Positions 1-10,810 are shown, counted from the first letter of the stretch. The stretch: 37,909 bases of DNA from Apostichopus parvimensis (GCA_000934455.1 KN885444.1:40972-78880); one strand, 5' to 3'. A program made the numbers and translations. The notes: generated by a model from the sequence alone, not told the origin.

Positions 1-136
1 AAAGATAACAAGGTATCACGCATCATTACTGTCTGCATTTTGTAGCGACACGAACAAAACGTCACTTGCAAGCAACAGAAAGTTAACTTTTTCAGATGGC
101 CGCACGCGGTTTGGGGCGAGTCTTCAATGCCTTTAA
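1..136 (+). mobile_element. MITE copy 1, truncated by window edge
   Basis: This is the right-hand part of a short nonautonomous DNA transposon, cut by the start of the window. It matches position by position the end of the copy at 35403-35763 and, inverted, the start of the copy at 14044-14401. Shared words include AAGATAACAAGGTATCACG and CACTTGCAAGCAAC. The element ends in GTCTTCAATGCCT at 132 and is followed by TTAA at 133-136, the presumed target-site duplication. No coding capacity is seen. Confidence 0.8.
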
Positions 137-1122
137 ACTTATTGACTTTGTTTCCAACTGTACGTCAAGCTGTTAAAGAGTATAGAATGTCGAACACTGT
201 ATCAGTTGTGGACTTGTCCAGGTAACAAAATTGCAACTTTAGATATTTGAAAATTTCTTCCCACGTGCTTGTAACATATTGAACATAAATGAATAACTCA
301 TAGCAAGAGTATCTAACACACTTGTATAGGAAATCATCAACATTCACAAGGCTTTGAAAAGGGTTTATATTTCAGAATAATTTCTCACTTAAAGTCTCAG
401 TACCGTGTTTGCCAAATTGTAAAAAGTGGATGATACAAGTATAGGACTGCGTGTTAAATCTTGATCGGGCCGCATGTGTAGACTATTTTGTTTACATTTG
501 TTAATGAACATGCTGACATGAGCTGTCGCAGTGATGTTACGGTAAATCGTTCCCGCCATAAGGGCAACAGAAAATAAATTTCTTTCTTTCGATTGCAACA
601 GCTTTCTCCATTAAACTCACCTGGTCAGAGTGCATTTAGAATAAGAAACGTTGAATCTACTTTCTGAAATTCATCAGCAAACACGTATTGAGACTTTAAT
701 ACAGTCACTGTTCAGCCATCAGATAGAGGGCAGCATACAAGAAATCACAAATGTAGCTCTGATTTGATTATTAACAGCTTACACACCATGCTCCTTCGTA
801 ACTGCTAAATGGAAATGGTTGGAAAACAGAAATCATCTTTAATTAGCTCCCTCAGCTTTTCTGAAACTGAGACAGTAGTGACAAAACAACTTATTATTTA
901 TTTAAATTGTTGCAACAATATACCCCTCCATAAAGTTTTTCTGCCAGTCAGTCTCCTTAATGCTGGCACACTACTGTGTGAATCTTCTCTGTCCTTGAAA
1001 CTCTCTTACTCTCTAAGTTTGAAGTGTAATTTACAATCTCAGAAATGAAGTACTTTATCTGTTTGAACTTGAGCACTTGAAGGGTTAAAAACATGAGACC
1101 TGCTTTGACTTTTTCTTCAAAG
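137..1122. other. Noncoding stretch, probably HTATSF1 intron
   Basis: I find no supported exon here. The small open frames on either strand have no recognisable motif. The stretch ends in a pyrimidine tract and CAAAG that serves as the acceptor of the exon starting at 1123, so it is most simply the 3' part of an intron whose upstream exon lies left of the window. Confidence 0.5.
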
Positions 1123-1283
1123 CGAGAATCTGTTGACCTAGCAATGCAGCTACTGGATGATTATGACTTTAGAGGAAGCAGAATTCATGTAGAACAGGCA
1201 CAGTTTGCCATCAAAGGCCAGTATAACCCATCACTGAAAAAGAAGAAAAAGAAAACCAAAAAGAAGAAAAATCCACAAGAGAG
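1123..1283 (+). CDS. HTATSF1: HTATSF1 homologue, exon with end of RRM1 and Lys-rich linker
   Basis: Tat-SF1 is a nuclear RNA-binding protein with two RRMs that works with U2 snRNP/SF3B1 and in transcription elongation. This exon begins RESVDLAMQLLDDYDFRGS and continues to IHVEQAQFAIKGQYNPSLK, then a run of lysines (about residues 40-51 of the exon product). That matches the last helix and strand of RRM1 and the basic linker of Tat-SF1 proteins. The start at CGA (1123) follows TTTTCTTCAAAG and sits where the family has Lys-Arg-Glu-Ser. The methionine codon at 1093 lies in the intron and is not a start. The exon ends CAAGAGAG|gtgaga, leaving two bases (phase 2). The 5' part of the gene is outside the window. 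Orthology is confident; the exact acceptor is less so. Confidence 0.85.
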
Positions 1284-3345
1284 GTGAGAACACTCTTATT
1301 CACTAATGTCTAAATTGTTTAATGTTTGCAGGATATAGGTGGACTCCGAAAGCATTGGTCCTTTGTTATAAGGTACCCCTTGTAAACCTTGATATAGGTA
1401 ATTAATGACTTGATATAAGGTACCCCTTGTAAACAAGGCGTACCATTTCTTTGGTTTGCAAAATTGAACACTGTATCTCTCCCTCCCATTTCAATTTTAT
1501 TTTGGATTTTACAGAGGGCTACATAATCTCTCCCCAAGACTTGTGGATCTAATATGCAGCCATAAATCACATCTGTGTGCTGAAAATGATTATGTCATGC
1601 TTCTGAAATGTCCACTTATAATATTTAATGATGCGTACAGCATTTGTACCTTTTTGAGTTTGCGTATCGTAACTAACAACAGAGATATTCGTCGAAGTCA
1701 CAAAGACCTTTAGAAAATTGGAACACTTCAGTTTGCAGTCGGGACAATTTTAGTTGCAAAAACAGGACAATGCGGGTTCATTGGGCATTTAATGTACCCT
1801 TAACATACAGTCCTATGCAAAATGGGGTATAATAGTTGACAGAGAAGACGTTGGTGTTGTTAATTGTATAGGTAATTGTAATTAGGTAATTGCAATTAAG
1901 GGTATGGTTTGCATATGGACAGAATATAGAACAAGATCATTTGTGGGAAGCAAACCTGTAACTACAACATAGTCAAGAAAAACCCGGTCTGTCGAGAGAA
2001 AAATGTAGTTTGAATGAAGTAGTCTGTACAATGTGCACATATGTATTTTCTTGCATTATAAAATGGTGTCAAAATGGTGTCAAGTTTGCACTAAGGTGAT
2101 TTTTCAAAGCCAGAAATACTTGAAGCCTGCAATGTGTTTCCTATCATGGATACTAATGAAACTACATTGTCATTTATCATGTTCTGGCGATAAAAATAAT
2201 TACTTTCAAAAAAATGATAAAACGGAAAACAAAAAAAAAAATTCAACAAAAGAAAAAAAAACAACAAAGCCGTAACAACAAAAAAAAGGTTGAACCAACC
2301 GAAATTGCCGGGAAGCCAAAAAAAAAAAACAAAAACCTCAATCTCAGAATATGAATAAAACATCGTGAAAGGAAAACGGTATTACTCTTGAGTCAGCATG
2401 GGGTGATGTTTGGATGTTGCGGTGTTGGGATGGTGCCGTGTTGGTGTTAAGATTTTGCAGTGATATTGTAATGTTAGGTGTTATAGTGGTGCAGTCTCTG
2501 TTCTGTGGAGGCATTGTCAGATTAATTAATGTATTAGGATTCAAATTGATTTCAGCTTTAGAAATGTCTCCTTTGGGTTGGTCTTACTTGAAGATAGTTC
2601 AAGCTTTCATCGGTGGAGGTCAGCGAATAATTCATCCAGTTTGCTTTGTAAAATGCTATGCAAAGTGCTATACAAGTCCAAATATGAGTAGCAGGTTTTT
2701 AATCAGGAACCGTAGTATCTCATTAGAAATGAAGTTCAGGGCCTTCAAGAAGCTGCTATACAAAACTTAAAGCACTAAATTATTCACTGTAGGTATCACA
2801 CACTGCCTACACTGTAGATGTTTTAGTGGTGCAGTATAATCATAGCTTTTACACTGGATAAAGTATTATTACTTACTTATTGATATTATTCTCACATTAA
2901 GTATTAACTACTGTCCCTCCATGCTCAGTCAGCAATGCTTGATAATAATGACTCGATTTTATCTTCAAATTAAGTCATTTGTTATAATGTTTATGTTCTA
3001 TTGCCATTTGGGTTGTTTTTCTTCGTTACAATTATTTAGTCTCTCTTGTAACACTAATACACTGTCGAAAGATTTTGCAAGGTTTATTCAGTTTGATAAT
3101 TATAACATTCAGAATTTCAAAGAAAAAATGATGATTCTTGCAAGGTGTGATATATTTAAATAATGAGCACAAGTTAGTGTGACTAATATGTTGTCACCTT
3201 TGGAATCACATTCATGTCATTTTCGTCAGGTTTTATCAAATTCTTCCAGAACCTAAAGATATGATGAGTGTCCGTGTTTGGTAAAATTTAAAATAAAATA
3301 AAACTGTTAGCAAACTGCTTATCCACTGGAGAGCCTGTGTAGGAG

Positions 3346-3480
3346 AATGTGTAAAAGTAAGTTGGCCTGATGTTTCGATCCTAGCAGGATCTTCTTCAAA
3401 GGCTAAATGACAAGTAACAGTAACAGAAGGGACAAAAACACGCACAGAATACAGACCGGTTAATGAGCATGGTGAACACA
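3346..3480. repeat. Dispersed repeat with GTTTCGATCCTAGCAGGATC core
   Basis: The core GATGTTTCGATCCTAGCAGG contains the short inverted repeat GATCCTAGCAGGATC. A decayed relative with TGATGTTTCAATGCTAGCAG lies at about 7335-7375 in the same intron, in the same orientation and also preceded by AAAGTAAG. Two related copies in one intron support a dispersed element. I cannot assign a class. Confidence 0.5.
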
Positions 3481-3706
3481 AAGAGGATAAGTAGAAAAGG
3501 GATGGAGAGAAGAATAGAAAGAAACCAACAGGGGAAGAGGAGAGGTAGGAGATAAACAGTGGAGGGACAAAGAGAGGATTAAGGGTAGGGGGTAGGGAAT
3601 AAACTGGAGAAGGAAAAAGACAGAAAGGTGTGGAGAAAAGGGTGGAAGGGAACTAAGGGGAGAGGAGTGATGTGGGGGAGGACAAGGAGAGGGACAGAAG
3701 AAAAGT
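3481..3706. repeat. Purine-rich GA tract
   Basis: For roughly 225 bases the + strand is almost only A and G, with repeated GGAGAGG, AGGAGA and GGGTAGGG words. It directly follows the dispersed repeat at 3346-3480. No coding signal is present; it is a polypurine simple-sequence tract. Confidence 0.6.
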
Positions 3707-4283
3707 AAATTTTGGTAAAATTTGAATCATTCACATCATAAACTTATCTTGAAATCTTATGTTCACATTCATAGTTATTTGATCAATACTTCTTACCACC
3801 CGATAAATTAACAAACTTATTCCTGCAATTCATCGAAATCAACCAGTTATTATTAATTATTATAATTGAAATCTACAGTTAGTCATGGTGATGTACCAAA
3901 CATCTACTTGCTGTTTTTCATCCTGGGCATGCACTATTTTTCACAACAGGTGCTAGCTAAGCATACTTGTTAGTTTTAGCATTTCCAGAAGTGATTTAAT
4001 GTGCAATTCAGTGAAGCATGTTCACAGTACCATCTTAAATGTTTGCTGTCAGTGGTGACTTTTGGTTTTGCAATCTGTTCGTAACCTCAAAAACTGTTTA
4101 TCTATCCCTGCTAACCCTTCTAGCCTGTAATCACCACTATGTAGCTTCAATCAACAAGGGTGGTTCATGGTATCCTTGTACTTGAAAGCATGTTTGGTTT
4201 CGAAGATTATCGTAAGTTCGTAACTTTTGCATTCATGATGGCATATGGGTGTATGTGCGTTTGTGACGCCCAGCTTGTAAACA

Positions 4284-4712
4284 CGATATCTGAAGAATGG
4301 AAAGCCGGACCAATTTCATATTTGGTGTGTAGAAGAACAACATTGATTACAAGAAGCCTATTGACTTTGGTGGAGGTCAAAGGTCATTTGAAGTCAACAA
4401 ATGCAAAACATTGACTTCACTCCTCTCTCACCTGTCTCCCTTCACTAATGCACCTTCCTAAACATAAATAATATTCCAAGGGAAGCTTGAACAGATCGCA
4501 TATTTGGTATGTAATTGTACCACATTGAGTACATGAAGCCTAATGTTGTGGGTGGAGGTCAATGGTGGTTTGAGTTCACCAGGGGTCAAATTGTGAAAAC
4601 CATGTTTTACACAAAATTTCAACAAGGACAGATGTCATATTTAGTATGTTGATGTATCTATCACATTTAGTATCAGAAGCCTGTTGTTGAGATCAATGGT
4701 CATTTCAGGACA
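4284..4712. repeat. Three degenerate ~100-bp repeat units
   Basis: Three successive blocks share the order CATATTTGGT(G/A)TGT, then ACATTGA or ACATTTAG, then AGAAGCCT or TGAAGCCT, then GGAGGTCAA(A/T)GG and a GTCA-containing end. They begin near 4300, 4490 and 4620. Spacing is irregular and identity is modest, so this is an old tandem duplication or several fragments of one repeat family. It is noncoding. Confidence 0.5.
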
Positions 4713-7324
4713 GCCTGTGTCATTGTGAATTTATTGTTTGTCACATCACACTGCTTTACTAAGATCAAGTATGTTGTACACCCTCAGTATAAATTACGCT
4801 AGATTCATGATGAAAACTGCTCATGTTACATCATCGAAACCACAATGCATTTTTGCGTTCTGGTTCTTCATGTGAGGCTTAAATTATTACAACTGTACCT
4901 TGACTAAATATTTGAATGGAGAGCCATGCCAGGAACAAAAAAAAAACAAACAAAAAAAACACAAAAAAATTGAAGCAACTAGGGATCAAAGGCTAATTAT
5001 TGAGTTGAAATCTTAATTAATTAAGGGACTGTGTAACAATTCATTTATCAAAGCTTTCGATAGACCAAATTGCAGGAAATCTAGTAACCTTGAAATGTAA
5101 GAATAAACACATGTGCATGAAGAAGGCATATTATATGATTCTTTAGAGAGCAATGGTGTTTACTGAACCATGGAATCAATTTTCCATCTGGCAACATTGC
5201 TATATAAAATCATAACATTGATTGTGTAAAGTATTATTGTCTAGTTTGCCCTATTAAAGTAGGAAACAAATATGAGAGATACATACCAGTTTTGATTGTT
5301 AACATTTGTGAACTTTCATAGCAACTATTGGAGTTTCTGGCAACAGTTTTCATATTTATTTCTGATAAAAATTTTTTTTTTTATTTCTGTATATTATTAA
5401 TTTTGAGTTGGTAACTAGTTGTCCTTACCTCTTAACAAATAAACCAATTTTCAGCTCATCTGCTAAGGATATCTTGATAAGTAAGTGCAAGGATACATTA
5501 GGCATACTTGGAATGCCTGTTAGGAAAACAACTCCAATCCTATCTAATCTAGTCTCATACCAACAGATCTCTTCGTCTGTCAGTAACCGGATTTATTTGT
5601 GGATTTAACCGGTAAAAATGTGACTGACAGATATGCCTGGCTGTTGTCTTTTCTGTGACTGAGATATTTCAACATCAATAGTTCGAATAATGAGCTGGCA
5701 CCGATATGCTGTAGACATTCACTATTAGAGATGCAGGCATAGTGACTGAGCATGACCTGTTGCCATGGTTACATGTTTTATCATTGCTGATCAAATTTGT
5801 TTGCCTCTGAGTGCCCTCTGCAAGGGAAGGGGGTGTTGATGGGTTAGATAAGTACTAACTGAGTGTCATGTTTGGACTATTACCTAGCTAGGGATTAGTT
5901 TATGCAGATATATCTTAAGTGTGTGGGTGCAGAGAGCTGTTACAATAACTGACCATCCTTGATTTGTCATTCAAGGTTCATTATTGACTTTCTTTTATAT
6001 TAAATTATCACGATATGTGGAAACAGTGGTGAGGATTCATTATGCTCAATTAAAGGAGCAACTTTTAAGCGCTTACAGAGAATATGGCAAATGGATGGAT
6101 TAACACTTTGTAGGTCTACTATAGCAAGCAAAGGAGGAAACTGTATTTGTTTACTATGAAAATAACACAGGGGTGCCTCTGGGGACAGTACATTGCACAG
6201 TATTTACCATACACAAATACATCCACATCGTATGTTTAACTTCATCTTACTTAATGGAAATTATTCTTATCATATTCATTTCACTTTATCTTCCCCATAA
6301 TTGGGAAAGGGTGAGAGAGGTGACAAAGGAGAAACATATCGTTAGTCCTCCCCCCTCTCCCGACACTTTCTTACAGCTGTTTCCGGGGTGAAGGACACAA
6401 TTGCCCCTGTTTTAGCTCTTTAATAAACTGAAATGATTTATGTCGGTTACCATGGTAACGTCAATAAGTTAAATTAACACAAGAGTACTGCAAACATATT
6501 GGACCAGTTAGTGGATTAATTTTCTCCCCATGAGCTCATGTCATCTGCAAGACACTGCTAAGGATTCTTGGTCTGTTTATGTCATGCAGTCATCACATTA
6601 TGACAATTGCTTTGAAGATCATGGTCTAATGACAGCTAACTTCAAGAAATTCTTCCGGATAACATAGTTATGTCCTTGTAAAGTATTAGTGAGGAATTTC
6701 TGTTACGTGGATGGCACGGTTTGAAGCGTATGTCGCAAATCCCAGTCCTTTCAGGAAGAATTAGGAGGGGGATCATTTTATCCTCTTGAAAACAAACTAC
6801 GGCCGGTCTTTCAGAGAGACAGACTTGTCGGGGTTACGAATCATGTTCTCCGTCGATTGAAGAGCTGAAAGTACGAACCACCCGGAGAATATAGAGCGAT
6901 ACTCACAGGAAAATAAATATCAGAGCAAATAGATTTGAATCAAAACCATAAAAATATGTTTCTTTGGACGTAATATCTCATTGTTTGAGAAACTTAACCG
7001 AAATAAAAAACCTATTGAAAAATAAACATCAAAAGGTTAAACTTTTTTTTGCCTTTGATTTGGTGCAGTATTTATAGACAGTTGGTGATTGGAGCTGATA
7101 TATTTTCCTTCCTTTCCGGATAACATCTTGAATAGTAAAGTTTCCACTGCACAGAACTTGTCTGGGTGTCCTGCTTTTTGAATCTTTACTCATTTAGCTT
7201 CTTGTTACTTTTATTACTTTTTGCTGCATTATTTCACCAATATGTAACAAGAATTGTAAAGAATGTAAGAATTGTTTACAGACTGCTAAATACAAAACAT
7301 ATTTTATAGATTAATATTTGAACT

Positions 7325-7400
7325 TTTAAAGTAAGAAGGCGTGATGTTTCAATGCTAGCAGAATGAATATCTTTAGACCAAAATTTAGACCACAACAAAA
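7325..7400. repeat. Decayed second copy of the 3346 dispersed repeat
   Basis: AAAGTAAGAAGGCGTGATGTTTCAATGCTAGCAGAA aligns in order with AAAGTAAGTTGGCCTGATGTTTCGATCCTAGCAGGA at 3353 onward. Similarity fades after about 50 bases. Confidence 0.4.
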
Positions 7401-7658
7401 TTATACGAATTCACAGACAGACTAATATGGATAACATTGGATATAGGAATATAAGTTTATTGTCATTTTTTTTATTGATTTATTCACTTAGTCTGTTTGT
7501 CTGGTCTATGTACCTTCTTAGGAAGATCCTGTTATGATTCTTTGTAACTTGTTTCACCTCATTTGTGTTATTATGAATATTATTTTTGTATTATTATTAT
7601 TTTTTATGATTTTTGCATTTTCTCATGTTCATTTTCTCTTCTCATTCCCTCTTCATAG

Positions 7659-7748
7659 GAAGATGCTATGCTTATCAATGAAATCAGGGATGACCTCAAA
7701 GCAGAATGTTCAAAGTTTGGAGAAGTCAACAAAGTACTAATATTTGAT
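7659..7748 (+). CDS. HTATSF1: HTATSF1 homologue, exon with first half of second RRM (UHM)
   Basis: This 90-base, 30-codon exon runs from EDAMLINEIRDDLKAEC to SKFGEVNKVLIFD. It matches the acidic helix 1 and strand 2 of the Tat-SF1 UHM, a variant RRM that binds tryptophan-containing ULM motifs, for example in SF3B1. Flanks are consensus: TTCTCATTCCCTCTTCATAG| before and GAT|gtaagc after, both phase 0. In a UHM the acidic residues of this helix hold the basic ULM partner, and Asp, Glu and Asp are present here. An overlapping frame starting at 7534 is a shadow. Confidence 0.93.
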
Positions 7749-8074
7749 GTAAGCTTCAAGCCAGGAATTAATGAATTACATAATTGATAACATCATAGAG
7801 AAGTATAAATTGTGAAGGGTATATTGAAATAGAAATTTGTTATGTATATGTGAAATGAGCTGATATTTACAGAGTTATATGGAAAGTAGTTACTGATCAA
7901 AAATCAATATGCAAAATATCATATTCCATGGGATAGACTGAGGGGTTTGAGATAATAAGCTCATGTTTATTTCTGATTACATGAAATTTATGGATTGATT
8001 TTATCAGTCAACTTATCAATATGATGAGTTGATGATGAGCTATAGGAATTTATTTTCATCATCTTCATTCGTTT

Positions 8075-8370
8075 GCTAGAATCATCCTGAATGAGTCACT
8101 TCATGAATATGTATAATCCATATGTTAATGAAGGATTTCTGGTTGCTTGCTAGAATCATCCTGAAGGTGTGACCTCATGAATATGTATGATCCTAGTGTT
8201 AATGATGGATTCTTGTTTGTTAGAATCATCCTGAAGGTGTGACCTCATGAATATGCATGATCCTTATGTTAATGAAGGATTCCAGTTTGTTTGCTAGAAT
8301 CATCCTGAAGGTGTGACCTCATGAATATGTATTATCCTTATGTTAATGAAGGATTCTTGTTATTTGCTAG
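8075..8370 (+). repeat. Tandem array of duplicated 3' splice sites (4 units plus the true acceptor)
   Basis: Four units with spacings of 74, 70, 74 and 73 bases lead up to the acceptor of the next exon. Each starts with (GC or GT)TAG|AATCATCCTGAA, matching the real boundary GCTAG|AATCATCCAGAA at 8370/8371. The duplicated TAG trinucleotides end at 8079, 8153, 8223 and 8297. Each unit also carries TGTTAATG, a plausible branch site, about 25-35 bases before the next TAG. In exon frame, units 2-4 read NHPEGVTS then TGA, and unit 1 reads NHPE then TGA. The array was evidently seeded by the intron/exon junction itself. Whether any decoy acceptor is used cannot be told from sequence. Confidence 0.9.
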
Positions 8371-8450
8371 AATCATCCAGAAGGAGTCACCTCTGTGAGG
8401 TTTAAAGATGCAGATGATGCTGACAAATGTGTTGCGGCCATGAATGGAAG
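8371..8450 (+). CDS. HTATSF1: HTATSF1 homologue, exon with middle of second RRM
   Basis: The exon encodes NHPEGVTSVRFKDADDADKC followed by VAAMNGR. It is the RNP1-equivalent strand and second helix of the Tat-SF1 UHM, where the family has His-Pro-(Glu/Asp)-Gly-Val-X-Ser-Val. It starts in phase 0 after TATTTGCTAG and ends GGAAG|gtattt in phase 2, splitting the Arg codon of the UHM Arg-X-Phe motif. The first eight codons are repeated upstream in the decoy array. The four base differences from the unit 2-4 consensus over those codons are all synonymous. Confidence 0.93.
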
Positions 8451-9391
8451 GTATTTAGCAGAATTATAATTTAATAGCTATATAACTTAGAATCAGACAA
8501 CTCTGTTACCCGTTGCCACAATCCTAGTGAAATCTGTTCAGAGAATTGGTTCATCTAGAATTGATTTTTTAACTGGGTTACTCTGTTCATACGCTATGAT
8601 CAAGTTGAGGTGTGACTGTCACATTATATGTCCTACCGACCTCATGTTTACCACATGACCTAAACATGACTGGCCTAGCGATGTACACAAGGAGTATTGA
8701 TACAACAATCCTACTTGATGACTTGATAATAACAATTTCAGGCTGTCCAGCGATCTTAATTTTGCTTCAAAACATTCAATTTTTTCATCCTGTTTGCTTT
8801 TTGCTTTGTTCTGCATGGTTTCAACATACCGTCCATGTCTGTGGAAGTGTGCATATCACTTGTGTGATTATGAACATCAATGATATCAGGAAAGTTTGTA
8901 ATAATTGAGCTACATGATATAAAAATATAAGTATATTCTCACATTTTGGATTCCATATATTTGTTTAAACAGAATGGGCATGGAAAATTGAATTTCTTGT
9001 CTATTTCAGTCCTACTTTTTCAATCCTACATTCTGTCGTAAGGGAGGGATGGACAGCCTCAGATTTTAATGGGGAAGAACTGGTATTAATTAAAGCTTCA
9101 TTTTTAAGGACACGAGGAGTGTATTGTAAACTGGATGTCTTTTTTGTATCTGTGAGTGAGAGTTATAGTGATAAATACTGTTTGCTGTCAAGATATCTTA
9201 CTTAAAGCTCAAAATTCATAAAAAAAACATAACACTTCAGAGAAAACAGATTTGTAAATATTTGAAATCTTAAAATCAATCAATAAATCAATGAACCCAA
9301 TCGAAAAATATTGTTATTTATGATTATTAGTTCTTATTCTGAAATTTGTGAGACTTCCTTGATCAAAGATAATATTTTTGATCATTTTTAG
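8451..9391 (+). other. HTATSF1 last intron
   Basis: This 941-base intron runs from gtattt to an acceptor ATTTTTAG. I see no exon or element in it; the open frames at 8612-8908 and 8619-8816 have no recognisable motif. Confidence 0.75.
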
Positions 9392-9764
9392 ATGGTTCGC
9401 CAAACGCCAGCTGACAGCAGAGCTTTGGGACGGTAAGACCGATTACAAGATCGAGGAAACGGACAGAGAAAGGGAGGCGAGGTTAGCCCAGTGGGAGAAA
9501 TTCCTAACGGATGAAGATAAGAAGGACGGCAAAGGTAGAGGAGAGGCGGGAGCGGGAACAGAAACTGGAACGAATGAGGATAAAAAACCGGAAGAGACAG
9601 GAGTCAATGAGGATAAAAAACCGGAAAAGGCAGGAATCAATGAGGATAAAAAACCGGAAGAGGCAGGAGTCAATGAGGATAAAAAACCAGAAGAGACAGG
9701 AGTCAATAGAGAACAGAGAGAAGATGATACGATAAAGACCGATGGAGCGGTCACTAATACGTGA
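9392..9764 (+). CDS. HTATSF1: HTATSF1 homologue, terminal exon: UHM Arg-Trp-Phe motif and acidic repeat tail
   Basis: The first base completes the Arg codon, giving R-WFAKRQLTAELWDGKTDYK and then IEETDREREARLAQWEKFL. The Arg-Trp-Phe is the diagnostic UHM loop that recognises a partner tryptophan, and the WDG(K/T)TDY and ETxRERExRLxxW blocks are Tat-SF1 signatures. The rest is a charged tail of about 80 residues, with four 11-residue repeats (listed separately), ending at TGA 9762-9764. Human Tat-SF1 has a much longer acidic tail of several hundred residues, so this one is short but similar in character. Methionine at 9378 is intronic. Confidence 0.95.
9573..9704 (+). repeat. Coding minisatellite, 4 x 33 bp
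   Basis: Four in-frame 33-base units encode NEDKKPEETGV, NEDKKPEKAGI, NEDKKPEEAGV and NEDKKPEETGV. Variation is confined to a few positions, and the unit length keeps the frame. It forms most of the acidic tail of the HTATSF1 homologue and is likely to vary in copy number between individuals. Confidence 0.95.
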
Positions 9765-10180
9765 TGGAGAGAACTGATGTATTCAGGTATAAAAGAATTG
9801 TATCTCGTCTCCAGCCTGTTTATTTACATTTGTAAGCATTTAAATTGTCACTATGACTACGGTGTTGTCAAATTAACCATATTTTAATCTGAGTGTTCGG
9901 ACATGATATGTCTGAGGAATTAAGGCCCCCCCCACAGCATAGCATGTTGACACAGTGCCGAATGATACTCTGATCGATTCCTAAATATTTGCCAGCCACA
10001 GACTTTGTCAAATTGACAAATAGTATTTCTCACACCCAAAGAACAGATTGGGAACTCCCAAAACATGATTTGAAGATATTTGTGCTTAATTTCATATCAG
10101 ACTAGTCAAATTAAAAATGTGCATTGTTATGGGTTGTTGATATTGAACAGAATTGAAAATTAAAAAAAGTATGTATAAAA
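9765..10180 (+). other. HTATSF1 3' UTR with candidate poly(A) signal
   Basis: The stretch after the stop codon has no open frame of note. ATTAAA at 10159-10164, followed by a GT-containing stretch, is the first plausible polyadenylation signal and would give a UTR of about 400 bases. No AATAAA occurs earlier, so the end is uncertain. Confidence 0.35.
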
Positions 10181-10453
10181 AAAAGCCGCCCCAGGGTCAT
10201 GTTGCCTCAGAAACGGATGCAGTAACCCAGACACGGACTTCAGACTCTAAGTAAAGTTGCTTGTTTTTATTGCTACAAAACTTTCAGTAACTTTACTACA
10301 TCCCTGACTATTAAAATCTTCAAATGCTATGCATTGTTTTTAAAGTAAGTATCACCCCACACACAAAAGATCAACCTTCCTGAACTCATGAACTGTACTA
10401 GTTTTCACCACCAGTAGGTAACCTTGACAACAAATAATCTTCATTTGTGTCAG

Positions 10454-10583
10454 GGTCATGAAGATGCTTTATCTCTTCTGTATCAAATTCTCCCTGCTCA
10501 AGAGGAAGCCTGCTGCCACTTATCCCAGCAGGAGACGAAGATTACATCTCGCTGGTGCTCAACCAGGGAGCTGCCCGACCATC
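10454..10583 (+). CDS. Weak candidate exon of unknown gene (upstream of 10811 exon)
   Basis: This 130-base stretch is richer in G and C than its surroundings, follows CATTTGTGTCAG| and is followed by ATC|gtaaat. All three + frames are open across it, so the frame cannot be read from openness alone. The phase needed by the next exon (0) selects the frame beginning GTC ATG AAG. However, the frame beginning GHEDALSLLYQILPAQEE looks more protein-like and would not fit with this donor. The exon call and its frame are both tentative. Confidence 0.25.
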
Positions 10584-10810
10584 GTAAATGACAAATAGTT
10601 GTTTCTGAGCCTACATACAACAATCATGGACTCATTGACTTAGTTCAAGTTTTAAGCTACAAGCACTCCCCCCCCCACCCTTTCCTCCCCTCCCTCCTCT
10701 TTGATAAATTGGAAACGATTGAATGCGTTTATTATGAACAGAATAATTATTGAACCCATCAATCAAACTATCAAAGCCAAACATAGCCATGAGCTCAGCA
10801 TCCTCTACAG

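Larger units (their letters stand above)
1284..7658 (+). other. HTATSF1 intron(s); expected middle exon not visible
   Basis: About 6.4 kb separates two recognisable HTATSF1 exons. The upstream exon ends in phase 2 and the downstream exon starts in phase 0, so at least one further exon of length 3n+1 is expected. In other animals it encodes the Leu-Asp-Trp-Arg-Pro linker and the first strand of the second RRM. I searched all plausible acceptors and TGG codons by eye and found no convincing candidate. The stretch holds A-rich simple sequence (about 2210-2335 and 4938-4970), dispersed repeats and a purine-rich tract, listed separately. Confidence 0.6.

Noticed and set aside
4160..4414. 84-codon open frame
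   Set aside because: It overlaps the first of three degenerate repeat units and shows no motif.
5449..5476. Short stretch between CAATTTTCAG and GATAA|gtaagt, tested as the missing HTATSF1 exon
   Set aside because: The length is 3n+2 rather than the 3n+1 required, and the peptide has no match to the expected linker.
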